In this document: one piece after another, positions 52,962 to 62,316 of the stretch | Position numbering within the stretch: position 1 is the stretch's first letter | How the letters are laid out: each line of letters begins with the position of its first letter | Assembly (NCBI RefSeq): GCF_014596475.1 | Contig: NZ_MECJ01000009.1 | Location: forward strand, 186,001 to 250,000 | From: Streptomyces sp. CBMA152 | GTDB taxonomy: Bacteria; Actinomycetota; Actinomycetes; Streptomycetales; Streptomycetaceae | DNA length: 64,000 nt | Reading direction: 5' to 3' | Translations under genes and position numbers: made by a program | The notes under the pieces: model-generated | The model's input: the letters and a program-made list of their open reading frames with translations, nothing else | Databases searched by the model: none | Told to the model about the DNA's origin: nothing

Positions 52962-53768
52962 TCAGCCTTCAAAGAAAATCGACGGTGCCAGTGCTAGGAA
53001 CCTCTCGTCCTGGATGATGCCCGTAATTTTGGGGAAGTTAGTCTTGAGGCTCTCCTTCGCTTCATCGGAGAGCGCCTTGTACTTCTCGATGATTTCCTTG
53101 GCCTTCTGCTGGATTTCCTGCAGGTTGGGACGCTCGCCTCCCTTGGGCCTGAGAACCTTTGCCTCCTCCACGAGGCTGTCGATGAACGTCTTGGCTGCCG
53201 GGTTGAGAGCATCGAGTTTTGTCTTCAGGAGCTGCCTGAGCTCGACGGCCTTGCCGTAGAGCTTCTGGGATCTTTCCTTGAGGGCTTCGAGGGCCTGTTC
53301 CTCGGTCTGGAATTCCTGATGACTGCTCGCGACTTCCTTGAGAATGTTTCTTTCTTCGCTGGTCAGACCACGATAGAAACCGACCACTTCCGGGGGCAGG
53401 AGTTCCTTGAACGCGAGGGGGATCTTCCCCCTGATTGCCACGATGGTCTCAAGTGTGGAGACCGGTTGGCTGAGTGCGTCGATTCCCGCTGCGAGGGGGT
53501 CGAGGGGTGGTTCCGCGACCAGAGCGTGGGGAGCGTCCTGGAGCCGGTCCGCACCGGCTCCCACCCGGTCGGCCGGAGCCGCGGTCTCGGTGATCTGCTT
53601 GAGGTAGTGGTCCGTGGCAGCGAGGGGCGTGCTGTGTGCGGGATGCGGCTGCCGGGGCTCCGTGCGGGGCAGGGCCGTGGCGGGTGCGGCGGCGGTGATC
53701 GCGAAGGCGGTCAGGGTCCCCAGTGCCAGAGTCAGTTGTGCCACGGCGGTGGCATTCTTCTGAGACAT
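52962..53768 (-). CDS. secreted protein resembling nematode fatty-acid/retinol-binding (FAR) proteins
   Basis: 268 aa. Signal peptide about 1-33 (hydrophobic stretch ending AAPATA). A linker follows, then from about 125 to 262 an all-helical charged domain: FYRGLTSEE, ILKEVASSHQEF, LDALNPAAKTFID, IIEKYKALSDEAKESL and FPKITGIIQDERF. From memory these match the pattern of the nematode FAR family (Gp-FAR-1), small lipid carriers secreted by parasitic and free-living nematodes. Ligand binding here is inferred. The FAR-like part has clearly lower GC than its surroundings (31 of 60 in 53041-53100), which hints at transfer. Start ATG 53768 with GGAG eight bases upstream; a longer start at 53816 would bury the signal peptide. 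Confidence 0.75.
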   Translation of the reverse strand: MSQKNATAVAQLTLALGTLTAFAITAAAPATALPRTEPRQPHPAHSTPLAATDHYLKQITETAAPADRVGAGADRLQDAPHALVAEPPLDPLAAGIDALSQPVSTLETIVAIRGKIPLAFKELLPPEVVGFYRGLTSEERNILKEVASSHQEFQTEEQALEALKERSQKLYGKAVELRQLLKTKLDALNPAAKTFIDSLVEEAKVLRPKGGERPNLQEIQQKAKEIIEKYKALSDEAKESLKTNFPKITGIIQDERFLALAPSIFFEG

Positions 53769-54353
53769 GGTGCGCTCCGTTTCGTAGGGGGCTGCACCGG
53801 TGCGGCCGTCCTGCATGGGTAGCGCGGTCCGGTCTGTCAGGGCACCGATGGTGTGCAGCCCTGTTGGTGAGCGTCACATGGTGGTGATCGCGGCGCACGG
53901 GGGGAGATGCCAGACGGATGGCCCAACCGGGCCCCGGCAGTCGCCACCCAAGGCAGCACCCGCCCCTCACGCCGGATCGAGCCGCCCCCTCACCACCCCC
54001 ATGGTCCCGCTTCGTTCGCCACAGGACCGCGCCCGGGCCGAGCGGCCTCGTCTGCACCAGAGGCGCTTGCAGCGGGGACGATGCGCGAGGGCTGCCCCCG
54101 TACGAGCGTGAGGGAAGGGACGTTCGCCTCCCCCGGCCCGCAGACAGGGCCGGCACAGCGACCCCGCCTACACCGGAGCGGTCCCAGACGGCGAGGCAGT
54201 CGGTGTGCAACGGGACGGGTTCGGCAGCGCGTCCGCCGCTGACCGGACCCACGCCGCTGTCCAGTCGCCGGACATACGTGTCGCGACGGAGCGGCGCAGG
54301 CCCGGCCGTGCTCCGGCACCGGTCCTGCCGGGCGGCCCTGCCCGGCGGGGTGG
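53769..54353. other. 585-bp non-coding gap
   Basis: Upstream region of the FAR-like gene and downstream region of the next secreted-protein gene. GC-rich open frames cross it, but none has coding-type character. No RNA gene or clear operator was recognised. Confidence 0.5.
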
Positions 54354-54764
54354 TCAGTTGGCGGTGAGGGTGCGCATCTCGCGGGCCACCGGCATGTCAC
54401 GGTGGCCGCTGTAGAGCGACAGCCACACGGTGACTCGCTCGCCCGGCGTGGGCTTGCGGTCCAGCCCGAACTGTGACTCGGTGAGCACCCCCGTGAACTG
54501 CTGCCACCTGTTGTTGCAGACGACCTGTGGTCCCTCCACCCACATGTTGAAGTCCGTTCCCGGCGCGGTCAGCCCGATGTTGAGCGAGCGCTCCACGCCC
54601 GGCTTGCACCGGTAGGCCAAAGCCACCGTGGTCGGAGCGGTCAGCTTCCGGGCCGTGATGGACTCGGGCGCGTGGAACGGCTTCCCGGCCGCCGACGCGG
54701 GCACCGCGAGCGCGCCGATGGCAGCGGCCGTCGCAGCAGCGGCGACGATCTTCCGTATGGGCAT
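54354..54764 (-). CDS. small secreted protein of unknown function
   Basis: 136 aa. Sec signal peptide of about 26 residues (MPIRKIV, Ala-rich core, PASAA). The mature part is about 110 residues, beta-rich in look, with two cysteines (YRCKPG and VVCNNRW) that could form a disulfide. Ribosome site GAGGAA is close before the ATG. The family is not recognised beyond small secreted actinobacterial proteins. It is flanked by two other secreted-protein genes on the same strand, but spacing argues against one operon. Confidence 0.75.
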   Translation of the reverse strand: MPIRKIVAAAATAAAIGALAVPASAAGKPFHAPESITARKLTAPTTVALAYRCKPGVERSLNIGLTAPGTDFNMWVEGPQVVCNNRWQQFTGVLTESQFGLDRKPTPGERVTVWLSLYSGHRDMPVAREMRTLTAN

Positions 54765-55030
54765 GGCTTCCTCTTTACTCTCTTATTCGATCGGTCTGTT
54801 GCTGTGCCGCGGGTTCGGGCACACGACCGGGAACCTGCCCGACCGATACGCCTCCCCCGCCGCAGCACCACGCGTGGCCAACGGAAGCGGGGCGGGAACG
54901 CGCCCGCTGGCCTTCCGTGCGGTGTGCACGGCTTCGTCTGCCGCCCTCGCGATGCCTTCATGCTCGGCTCTCGCAGCCCACTGCCCGTCCCTGGACCGGT
55001 CCGTCTCCGGCCCCAGGAGAGGCAGTTGAC

Positions 55031-55636
55031 TCAGTACCAGCGCTGTCCGTCGCTGCCGGTGTAGTCCCACTGGATGGCCTTGGCACCGTTGTCGGTACTA
55101 CTGGACCCGATCGCCAGGTACTTGCCGCTGTGCAGGTTGATGATGTGGTGGTCGTTGTCCCCGTACCAGCGCTGTCCGTCGCTGCCGGTGTAGTCCCACT
55201 GGATGGCCTTGGCACCGTTGGCAGTGCTGCTGGACCCGATCGCCAGATACTTGCCGCTGTTGAAGTTCAGGATGTGCAGGTCGTCGTCCGCGTACCAGAA
55301 CTGCGCGTTGCTGTCGATGCAGTCCCACTGGATCGCGTTCGCGCCGTTGGCCGTACTGCTGGACCCGATCGCCAGGCACTTGTCGCTATGCCAGTTGTAG
55401 ATCCGGTAAGCCACCGCGTCCGCCCTGCCGGTGACTTCCCTCATCCGCTTCGTCTGCGCGGGATACTTCTGGGCCAGAGAGCGCATCTCCGCCCTGGTGA
55501 GTTTCTGCATCACCGCCCCGTCGGCGGGCTGCGCGGCCGGTTTGCCGGATACGTCCGCGGCGGCCAGGGCGGGTCCGGCCCCTCCCGCGAGGGCGAACGC
55601 GACGAGAGCCGCCGTAATTTTCACTGTGTGAGGCAC
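55031..55636 (-). CDS. secreted ricin-type (R-type) beta-trefoil lectin
   Basis: 201 aa. Signal peptide 1-26 (KITAALVAFALAGGAGPALAA), a short helical linker, then about 124 residues built of three 43-residue beta-trefoil units. Each unit has an AIGSSST-NGA-AIQWD core and ends in a Q-x-W motif (AQFW, GQRW, GQRW). The protein stops right after the third motif, so it is a lectin domain with no attached enzyme and probably binds carbohydrate outside the cell. Start GTG 55636 with AGGAGG six bases upstream; the frame is open further upstream without features. Confidence 0.88.
   Translation of the reverse strand: MPHTVKITAALVAFALAGGAGPALAAADVSGKPAAQPADGAVMQKLTRAEMRSLAQKYPAQTKRMREVTGRADAVAYRIYNWHSDKCLAIGSSSTANGANAIQWDCIDSNAQFWYADDDLHILNFNSGKYLAIGSSSTANGAKAIQWDYTGSDGQRWYGDNDHHIINLHSGKYLAIGSSSTDNGAKAIQWDYTGSDGQRWY
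55034..55420 (-). repeat. Three tandem 129-bp repeats encoding the lectin units
   Basis: Units at 55034-55162, 55163-55291 and 55292-55420. The first two share long identical stretches, including about 58 bases at one end. The third is more diverged but in register. This is internal duplication at DNA level. Confidence 0.9.
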
Positions 55637-56352
55637 TTCGTTCCTCCTGAGCTCGACAGTTGTGACGTGTCGCCGGTTTTTTCGGCGTGTCTGACGTGTC
55701 GTGCGGGTGTCGCCCGCCGCGCCGCGTACGTACGGCCCTGGCGCTCCCGACCAGGTCGGTAACACCAGTCCCACGCGGCTCCCGCCGTCTGATGTCACGG
55801 CCTGAGCGGGGCACCGGGCACCAACTCCAGCAGCCCCACAGTTGTTCGGCACCCCCTCCCAGCAGGGCCGAACAACCCTGCCCAGCTGGGATACGGCTTG
55901 CGCGGGGTGGCCGAGGGAGCCTTGCCGATCCAGGCCGGCTCCTCTCTAGCGTGGGTGCGCTTGATCACCCACAGGAGCCGATCAGTTCCACGGAGGGATG
56001 CCGACACCGGGTCCGGACGACAGCAGAGAACGTGCGGCATGGGCGGTTTGGCGGTCTCCTCGACGCAAAGGCCGACTGCCAGTTGGCGTGTACAGGCTGC
56101 CCAGCGCGGCACTGCGCCGCGATGCTTTCAGCGAGGGCTGAATCGTTCGGGCAGCGGCGGGGCCGACGTGTTGCGAGGCATTGCACGCTACGGAGCAGCG
56201 GCATGGTTTCCCCAGGGGCGCTGATCCCCACCGGCAGTGGTAACCACCCAGGTGCCGACGGCCAGTTCACTCTCATCGCGATGGCTCTGGCCCCAAGTCG
56301 CTCACACCTTGCACCGGGTGCGCCGCGTGCGCGGCCTTCTCCCGGGCGGTCG
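55637..56352. other. 716-bp gap without a supported gene
   Basis: Between the lectin gene and the ArsR-like gene. It contains the lectin promoter. Several short open frames cross it without family resemblance or ribosome sites. I see no RNA gene or repeat. Confidence 0.5.
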
Positions 56353-57336
56353 TCAGGCAGTCGGGGTGGACGGCAGGTCGGTGGCCGCGGCGAGGAGGTC
56401 CATGCCCAAGGGGGTGCACGCGTGCCAGACGGCCTTGCCCACGCGCTGAGTAGTAATCAGCCGGGCCTCGCGAAGGGCCTTGGCGTGCTGGGAGGCGGAG
56501 GGCTTGCTGATCTCAAGCGCCTGGGCGACGTCGGTTGTGGTGTGCTGCCGGGCGAGGAGTTCCAGGACTGCCGCGCGAGTACGGCCCAGCAGGGCGCCCA
56601 GTGGCTCGGTGTCGGTGCGCTCGTCGACCAGCGGGAGCGGGGCCGCCGACGGGTAGATGAGGATGCTGGGGGCGTGGTCGTGGACGGCAACGATCGGGCG
56701 CTCGGCCCAAAAGCCCGACGGCAGCAGGACCACGCCGTGGCCACGGAGCATGACCTGGACGTCCTCCTGGCAGTCGAAGATCAGCGTCGTGCCCTCCCAC
56801 CGGCCGCCCGGGGCCAGCGATGCCAGAGCCGTACGAATCCCGTGCTGGGCCATCAGCCGGGTCCGCCAGACCCGCTCCGCATCGAAGTTCGACCGGACGC
56901 GGCTCCAGGACGGGCCCACCAGGCTGTTGTGGGCTGCGCGCAGGGCCCGCTCCAGTACACGCCAGGCTTCGCCGTCCTGGTCGGCCAGAGCGCGCACCCA
57001 CGGGGTGAGCGGGCGTCGGGCCGGACACTGTCGCCGCAAGTGACCGCGCACCAGCTCGGCGGGGGCTGCCCGCACCGCGTCCAGACCGTCCTCGAAGCCC
57101 TGACTGAGCGGGTCGAGGAACATCGGTCCCAGGGCCGTCGGCGGTATCAGAGACAGCAAAGGCAACGCATCGCGCGGTAATGACTGCCGCGCCCTGTGCT
57201 GCCAGCGACTGAGCACCGGGGGAACCTGGCGGCGCTGGACCAGGGCGACGGCGAATTCCAGATCGATCAGCGGTGCCGGGGCCGGAGCGAAGGTCACCGC
57301 CAGCAGATCTTCAGCCGTAAAACGCACACGCAGCAC
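56353..57336 (-). CDS. ArsR-like winged-helix transcriptional regulator
   Basis: 327 aa. The C-terminal 80 residues are an ArsR-type winged helix (TTDVAQALEISKPSASQHAK, then LITTQRVGKAVWHACT). The long N-terminal domain (VRFTAEDLLAVTFA, then FAVALVQRR) is of the actinobacterial type often fused to such HTHs and has no visible metal-binding cysteines. Start GTG 57336 with GGGGGAGG eight bases upstream; an ATG at 57390 is possible. No obvious target gene lies next to it. Confidence 0.88.
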   Translation of the reverse strand: MLRVRFTAEDLLAVTFAPAPAPLIDLEFAVALVQRRQVPPVLSRWQHRARQSLPRDALPLLSLIPPTALGPMFLDPLSQGFEDGLDAVRAAPAELVRGHLRRQCPARRPLTPWVRALADQDGEAWRVLERALRAAHNSLVGPSWSRVRSNFDAERVWRTRLMAQHGIRTALASLAPGGRWEGTTLIFDCQEDVQVMLRGHGVVLLPSGFWAERPIVAVHDHAPSILIYPSAAPLPLVDERTDTEPLGALLGRTRAAVLELLARQHTTTDVAQALEISKPSASQHAKALREARLITTQRVGKAVWHACTPLGMDLLAAATDLPSTPTA

Positions 57337-57610
57337 TCGTGCCGCCTCCCCCTGCCTTCCTTCTGCCTCCGCGGCCCGGCCGACAACCACACAGTTCGGA
57401 CAGGACCGAAAGCATTGCGGCCTTTCCCGGGACTGCCCCGCATGCTTGCGGTGCGCCGCGACAGGAAGGAAGCATCAAACCAGACATTCGAACCCGCGAC
57501 GGGCCGGAAATCGCCGACCCCCGCCTGTGTAGCTGCTCGCCAGTGCCGTGACCGCGAAGGATGCGTAGGCTGCCTACGAGTTGCTCTACAACTGAGGCCC
57601 GTCCGGCGGA

Positions 57611-58057
57611 TCAACTCAGACGCAGGTCGATCCAGGGCACGGTGTCGCCCTCGCGCAGCAGATAGCGGTCGATCTCGACGAAGCCGTGCTGTTCGGCGAA
57701 GCGCAGCCCGTCCGGATTCGACGCCAGCACTACGGTCTCGATCACTTGAGCGTCCAGCGCGCGGGCCTGGCCCAGGGCGCGTTCGTAGAGTCGAGTGCCG
57801 AGTCCGCGGCGGCGGTGCTCGGGCAGAACGCGGGCGATGACCGTCGCGGTGGCGCCGTTGTCCTTGGTGGGCGGGCGCACGGTGCTGCAGCCGATCAGGG
57901 CGTCGCCGAGGTAGGCGACCTCCATGAGGTTGCGGCCAGTGCGGGCACGGACGTCGTCGAGCGACAGCACGTCGCCGGGGACGATCAGGTTGTGGGCGTA
58001 CTGCCAATCGCGGATCGAGGCGTCATCGTCCACCGTTTGGACACGCAGGTCGTTCAT
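57611..58057 (-). CDS. GNAT-family N-acetyltransferase
   Basis: 148 aa. The acetyl-CoA pyrophosphate loop is visible as VLPEHRRRGLGTRLYERAL, followed by ASNPDGLRFAEQHGFVEIDR, the usual C-terminal strand-helix-strand. Substrate unknown. No strong ribosome site is seen before the ATG at 58057. It lies 274 bp upstream of the ArsR-like gene on the same strand. Confidence 0.88.
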   Translation of the reverse strand: MNDLRVQTVDDDASIRDWQYAHNLIVPGDVLSLDDVRARTGRNLMEVAYLGDALIGCSTVRPPTKDNGATATVIARVLPEHRRRGLGTRLYERALGQARALDAQVIETVVLASNPDGLRFAEQHGFVEIDRYLLREGDTVPWIDLRLS

Positions 58058-58324
58058 CGGACCAGCAAATCGGTGTCTGCTGTGGGCGTCAACTGGCGAT
58101 GCCGTGCGGGGAATTGCAGGTATGGGCTGCGGAGAGGGCCGTGTCGGGCCGGGGCCTCCGGCAGGTCACGGCGAGTGCCGAGCCGCAGCTCCGGGCCAGG
58201 AGACCGGATCACCCCGCCAGGCGCCCACGTACGAGGCGTTGATGCCCGTCATCCATCACTCAGGTACATAGCCACTGGCCAGGGCACGCGGCTTCGGCAA
58301 CCGCGCAGACGGCGTCCCGTCTGC

Positions 58325-59284
58325 CTACTTGGACGCGATCCGTCCGAGCGGGTCGGGGCCGGCGGCCAGTGCGTCGCGCGCCGTCTGCCAGGCGGGGTCC
58401 CCGGGATAGAGCTCGCTGCGCAGGTAGGCCCAGGTGAGCCGGGCGACCGAGGCGACCCGCTCGGGGTTCTCGTCCGTGGTCTCGGCGACGTCGTATCCGG
58501 AGATGCCGCCGAGCCCGTGCCCGGCGTCGAACAGGGTGAGCAGGGACTTGGGGCCCGGGGAGAGGGCGTACGGGTCGGTGTGCCACTCCGGGCCCCGGAC
58601 CGTCAGGAAGGCGGAGTCGTCCTTGTCGCCGGCGACCACGAGCGCGGGCGTCGTCATCCTGGAGAAGTCCGTGGTCAGGAAGAAGGAGTAGTTCTCGACG
58701 GTGAACTCGGTGAGGGCGTCACCGCCCCGGCCGGGCGCGGCGAGCAGCACGCCCGCCTTGATCCGGGGCTCGGCCAGTTCCACTTCACTTCCGTCGTGCG
58801 GATCGGTGAGCCGGGCGCCGAGGAGCAGGCTCGCGGTGTGGCCGCCCATGGAGTGCCCGGCGACGGCGACCCGGCTGGGGTCGAGGCGGTCGGCGAGCTG
58901 CGGCACGGCGTCCTCGATCGCGTCGAGTTGGTCGAGGATGCGGGTCATGTCCTCGGCACGGGTGCGCCAGTGCGGCGAGGCCCCGGGGGTGTCGGGATGC
59001 AGGCTCAGCGTCCTGGAGTCCAGGTGGGTGGGCTGGATCACGACGAAGCCGTGTGCCGCCCAGTAGTTGGCGAGGGGGGCGTAGCCGTTCAGCGAGGACA
59101 GGTTGTTCGAGGGGCCGAGACCATGCGACAGGAGGATGACCGGCAGGTCGCTCCCGGTCGCCGGGGCGGAAATGCGCACGTGCAGGTCCGCGGCACGGCC
59201 GGGTGCCGGCAGCACCACCGGGCTGACCGAGACGACGGGGGTGGGCTGGATGTCGGTGTCGGCTGTGTATGCAGCTTCACTCAT
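58325..59284 (-). CDS. alpha/beta-hydrolase (chlorophyllase/PAF-acetylhydrolase-like)
   Basis: 319 aa. Motifs: LSHGLG as oxyanion segment, nucleophile in VAGHSMGGHT, VAGDKDD for the acid and FDAGHG for the His, so the full triad is present. The fold and GHSMGGHT motif match chlorophyllase/dienelactone-type serine hydrolases. No signal peptide. It is divergent from the TetR gene across 169 bp containing a palindromic operator, so it is the likely regulated target. Confidence 0.88.
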   Translation of the reverse strand: MSEAAYTADTDIQPTPVVSVSPVVLPAPGRAADLHVRISAPATGSDLPVILLSHGLGPSNNLSSLNGYAPLANYWAAHGFVVIQPTHLDSRTLSLHPDTPGASPHWRTRAEDMTRILDQLDAIEDAVPQLADRLDPSRVAVAGHSMGGHTASLLLGARLTDPHDGSEVELAEPRIKAGVLLAAPGRGGDALTEFTVENYSFFLTTDFSRMTTPALVVAGDKDDSAFLTVRGPEWHTDPYALSPGPKSLLTLFDAGHGLGGISGYDVAETTDENPERVASVARLTWAYLRSELYPGDPAWQTARDALAAGPDPLGRIASK

Positions 59285-59402
59285 GGTGGGAATGCCCTTC
59301 GATGGCTTCTGCCGCTGGTCGCATGCGGGCAGCGGCGGGTAAGGCGGTCCGGAGCGCCCGGCTTCGGCTATCCTCGAATCGGATCACCGTTCCACTTACG
59401 AT

Positions 59403-59419
59403 ACGGATCGACGATCCGT
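59403..59419. promoter_or_regulatory. palindromic operator between the hydrolase and TetR genes
   Basis: ACGGATCG-A-CGATCCGT is a perfect 8-bp inverted repeat around one central base. It sits 34 bases before the TetR start and inside the divergent promoter region, the normal place for autoregulation by a TetR protein. Confidence 0.7.
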
Positions 59420-59453
59420 TTCGTCAACTATCGGTGATCGGAAGGAGAGCGTG

Positions 59454-60071
59454 GTGCCCACGCCGGACGGCCAGCCCAAGGAGGCGTCTGCCCGCAGCAA
59501 GCGGGCAGACGCGATGCGCAACCGGCAGACGCTGCTCGATGCCGCCGCAGAGGTATTCGTGACCTCCGGGATCGACGCGCCGATCCGGGAGATCGCCGCC
59601 AGCGCGGGCGTCGGACTGGGGACGCTCTACCGCCACTTCCCGACCCGGGCGGACCTCGTCACCGCCGTCTACCGCCACCAGATCGAAGCGTGCGCCGAGG
59701 CCGGCCCGAAGCTGCTGGCCGAAGCCGCCCTCCCGTTCGAGGCACTACGTCAGTGGGTCGATCTCTTCGTCGACTTCCTGGTCACCAAGCACGGACTCGC
59801 CGACGCCCTCCACTCCGACAGCGACCGGTTCGCCGCGCTGCACACCGACTTCCTCGACCGGCTGATGCCCGTCTGCGCCCAACTGCTCGACGCGGCGGTC
59901 GACGCGGGCGAGATCAGGCCCGGCGTACAGCCCTACGAACTGATGCGCGGCATCGGCAACCTCTGTATCGGACAGGACAGCGATCCCCGCTACGACCCCC
60001 GCCGCCTGATCGAACTGCTCCTCCAGGGACTGCGGCAACCACAGCCACCTGGCGCTGACGGACCCTCATGA
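59454..60071 (+). CDS. TetR-family transcriptional regulator
   Basis: 205 aa. The N-terminal HTH is clear: RQTLLDAAAEVFV, then IREIAASAGVGLGTLYRHFP, then RADLVTAVY. The helical ligand domain follows, with LADALHSDSDRF and RPGVQPYELMRGI, as in the SbtR/TetR_C-type regulators of Streptomyces. Two GTGs stand in tandem; I take the second (59454), which is six bases after AGGAG. It probably represses the divergent hydrolase gene through the palindrome at 59403-59419. Confidence 0.92.
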   Translation: MPTPDGQPKEASARSKRADAMRNRQTLLDAAAEVFVTSGIDAPIREIAASAGVGLGTLYRHFPTRADLVTAVYRHQIEACAEAGPKLLAEAALPFEALRQWVDLFVDFLVTKHGLADALHSDSDRFAALHTDFLDRLMPVCAQLLDAAVDAGEIRPGVQPYELMRGIGNLCIGQDSDPRYDPRRLIELLLQGLRQPQPPGADGPS

Positions 60072-60219
60072 CCCCTTCGGTCTCGGCGAGTTCAGGGACC
60101 GCACCTCTCGGCACTCCACAGCCTTCACCTTGCCGGGCCCGGGCACTGATTCACGGCGATCGCCGACGCATCCGCCCGACTCCACACCCAACCCCGTGGC
60201 CCCGGGGTTGAATGACCAC

Positions 60220-61047
60220 ATGAGTGCAAACGAGCACGAGCGGCTGATGCGGGTCAATCAGGCCAACTGGGATGCGCGTACTCCCGTACACGTGGGCAGC
60301 CGGTTCTACGGGCTGGGGCAGGGCCTCGACTCCGAGCGGTGGTTCGCCCCCTTCGAGTGGGAGGACCTCGGAGAACTGGCCGGACGCGACGTTCTGCACC
60401 TTCAGTGCCATCTGGGGACCGAGACGCTCGCCTTCGCGCAGCGCGGTGCGCGGGCGGTGGGGCTGGACTTCTCCGCGGCCTCGGTGGCGGCGGCTCGGGA
60501 CATCGCGGAGCGGGCGGGGTCCGACGTGACCTATGTCCAGGCCAATGTGTACGACGCCGTCGAAGCTCTGGGAGAACGGCGCTTCGACGTCGTCTACACC
60601 GGTAAGGGTGCTCTGTGCTACCTGCCGGATCTCGCGCGGTGGGCGCAGATCGTGGCACAACTGCTGCGTCCCGGCGGCCGGCTGTATGTCGTGGAGTTCC
60701 ATCCGCTGCTGAACGCGCTCGGCCCGTCGCCCGCGCCCGGCGAGGGGAACGAGTTGCTCCTACGGCATGACTACCTGGGCGGCAGCGGACCCGTGCACCG
60801 CGACGCGAGCCGTACGTACACCGACGGTCCGGCAGTCGAGGGTGCGACGGACTGTTATGAGTGGATGCACGGGATCGCCGAGGTCGTCAACGCGGTCACA
60901 GAGGCGGGGATGACGATGGACAGGCTGCGGGAGAGCGACGAGCTGCCGTGGCCGCGCTGGCCGGAGATGGTTCGGACGCCGACCGGCTGGTGGCAGCTGC
61001 CGCAGCCCCGGATTCCGTTGCTGTACGGGCTGCTGGCAAGCCGTTGA
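60220..61047 (+). CDS. class I SAM-dependent methyltransferase
   Basis: 275 aa. Motif I is VLHLQCHLGTETLAFA, an atypical variant of the Gly-rich loop. AVGLDFS supplies the acidic residue at the end of strand beta2, FDVVYTGKGALCYLPDL is motif II and LLRPGGRLYVVEFHP is motif III. This is the Streptomyces Methyltransf_11/25 type with a long C-terminal extension ending in LYGLLASR. Substrate unknown. Start ATG 60220. The upstream open frame from 60130 has no conservation. Confidence 0.88.
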   Translation: MSANEHERLMRVNQANWDARTPVHVGSRFYGLGQGLDSERWFAPFEWEDLGELAGRDVLHLQCHLGTETLAFAQRGARAVGLDFSAASVAAARDIAERAGSDVTYVQANVYDAVEALGERRFDVVYTGKGALCYLPDLARWAQIVAQLLRPGGRLYVVEFHPLLNALGPSPAPGEGNELLLRHDYLGGSGPVHRDASRTYTDGPAVEGATDCYEWMHGIAEVVNAVTEAGMTMDRLRESDELPWPRWPEMVRTPTGWWQLPQPRIPLLYGLLASR

Positions 61048-61157
61048 GCACGGGAACATCGATGGACAGCCAGCCCGGCCGGTGGGCGCCACGCATCGCC
61101 ACCAGCCCGTAGTACGGGGTTGCGCGCGCGCCGGGGCATGCGCGCCCCCGTGCTCGC

Positions 61158-61697
61158 CATCGGTACGGCGCGCTCGGCTTCTGGAAGGCCCTGCGCGAGG
61201 TCTTCCCCACCACCCGCGAGCAGAGGTGCGGGGTTCACAAAACCGCCAACGTCCTGGACGCCATGCCGAAGTCGGCACAGCCGACGGCGAAGAAGGCGAT
61301 CCAGGACATCTACAACGCCGAGGACCGCGAACACGCCGAGCGGGCCATCAAGACCTTCGCCAAGCTCCGCGGCGCGAAGTTCCCCAAGGCCGTCGAGAAG
61401 ATCACCGGCGACCAGGACGTCCTGCTGGCCTTCTTCGACTACCCCGCCGAGCACTGGATCCACCTGCGGACCACCAACCCCGTCGAGTCGACCTTCGCCA
61501 CCGTCCACCTCCGCACGAAGGTCACCAAGGGCGTCGACTCCCGTGCCGCGGCGCTCGCGATGGTGTTCAAACTCGTCGAGTCCGCCCAGGCCCGCTGGCG
61601 GGCCGTCAACGGCGCCCACCTCGTCCCGCTCGACCGCGCCAGCGCAGGCTGCGAACGCGGGCTTCTGGCCGAACGAGCTGACGCGATTGCAGCATGA
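61158..61697 (+). pseudogene. IS256-family transposase, C-terminal remnant
   Basis: The frame from about 61164 reads ALGFWKALREVFPTT, CGVHKTANVLDAMPK, then HWIHLRTTNPVESTFATV and continues to a normal family C-terminus and a stop at 61697. The N-terminal half with the first two catalytic acidic residues is missing, so it cannot be active. The coding part left has no frameshift. Confidence 0.88.
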
Positions 61698-61770
61698 TCG
61701 GCAGCTTTCCGCCCTATGATCATGGTTGATTTCAGAACATACAGCGATCGTTCGGACGGGTGATGTTGAG

Positions 61771-62316
61771 ATGACCGCAGCGGCGCTGGCGATCTTGCAG
61801 GCGGCCGGAGCCGAAAGGATCGAGCACCCCGGCGGAACGCTGCTGGCGCACCTGCAGCGAGTCAGCGACCTTCTCGCCTCGTGGGGCGCTCGCTCGGCGC
61901 TGGCATCGGCTGGGCTGTGTCACGCGTTCTACGGGACCGATGGGTTCCCGGTCGCGCTGCTGGACCTGGGGTGCCGGGCGGAACTGGTCGAGGCGATCGG
62001 CGTCGAGGCCGAAGCACTCGTCTACTTCTACGCCTCCTGCGACCGCAAGTCCTCCTACTCCGGACTGGCCGATAACCGAGGGACATTCGTCGATCGGTTC
62101 ACCGGCGCACCGATGTATCCGAGCCTCGAAGCGCGTCGGGACTTCGCCGAACTTACCGCCGCCAACGAGCTGGACATCGCCGCAATCAGTCCAGAGGTCC
62201 GCATCCGCTACGGCGCCGACCTACTTGACCTTTTCACTCGGTGGAGGCCGCTGCTGTCCGCGCCGGCCTGGGCACACTGCCGCAGCGTGCTGGACCAGCC
62301 CATCCACAGGAATTGA
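61771..62316 (+). CDS. DUF6817-like protein
   Basis: 181 aa from the ATG at 61771; a TTG at 61726 would add 15 residues. HPGGTLLAHLQRVSDLL and LASAGLCHAFYGTDGF are the recognisable motifs of a small actinobacterial family of unknown function. Its regularly placed His residues recall HD-type helical proteins. It lies between two transposase remnants and may have arrived with them. Confidence 0.7.
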   Translation: MTAAALAILQAAGAERIEHPGGTLLAHLQRVSDLLASWGARSALASAGLCHAFYGTDGFPVALLDLGCRAELVEAIGVEAEALVYFYASCDRKSSYSGLADNRGTFVDRFTGAPMYPSLEARRDFAELTAANELDIAAISPEVRIRYGADLLDLFTRWRPLLSAPAWAHCRSVLDQPIHRN

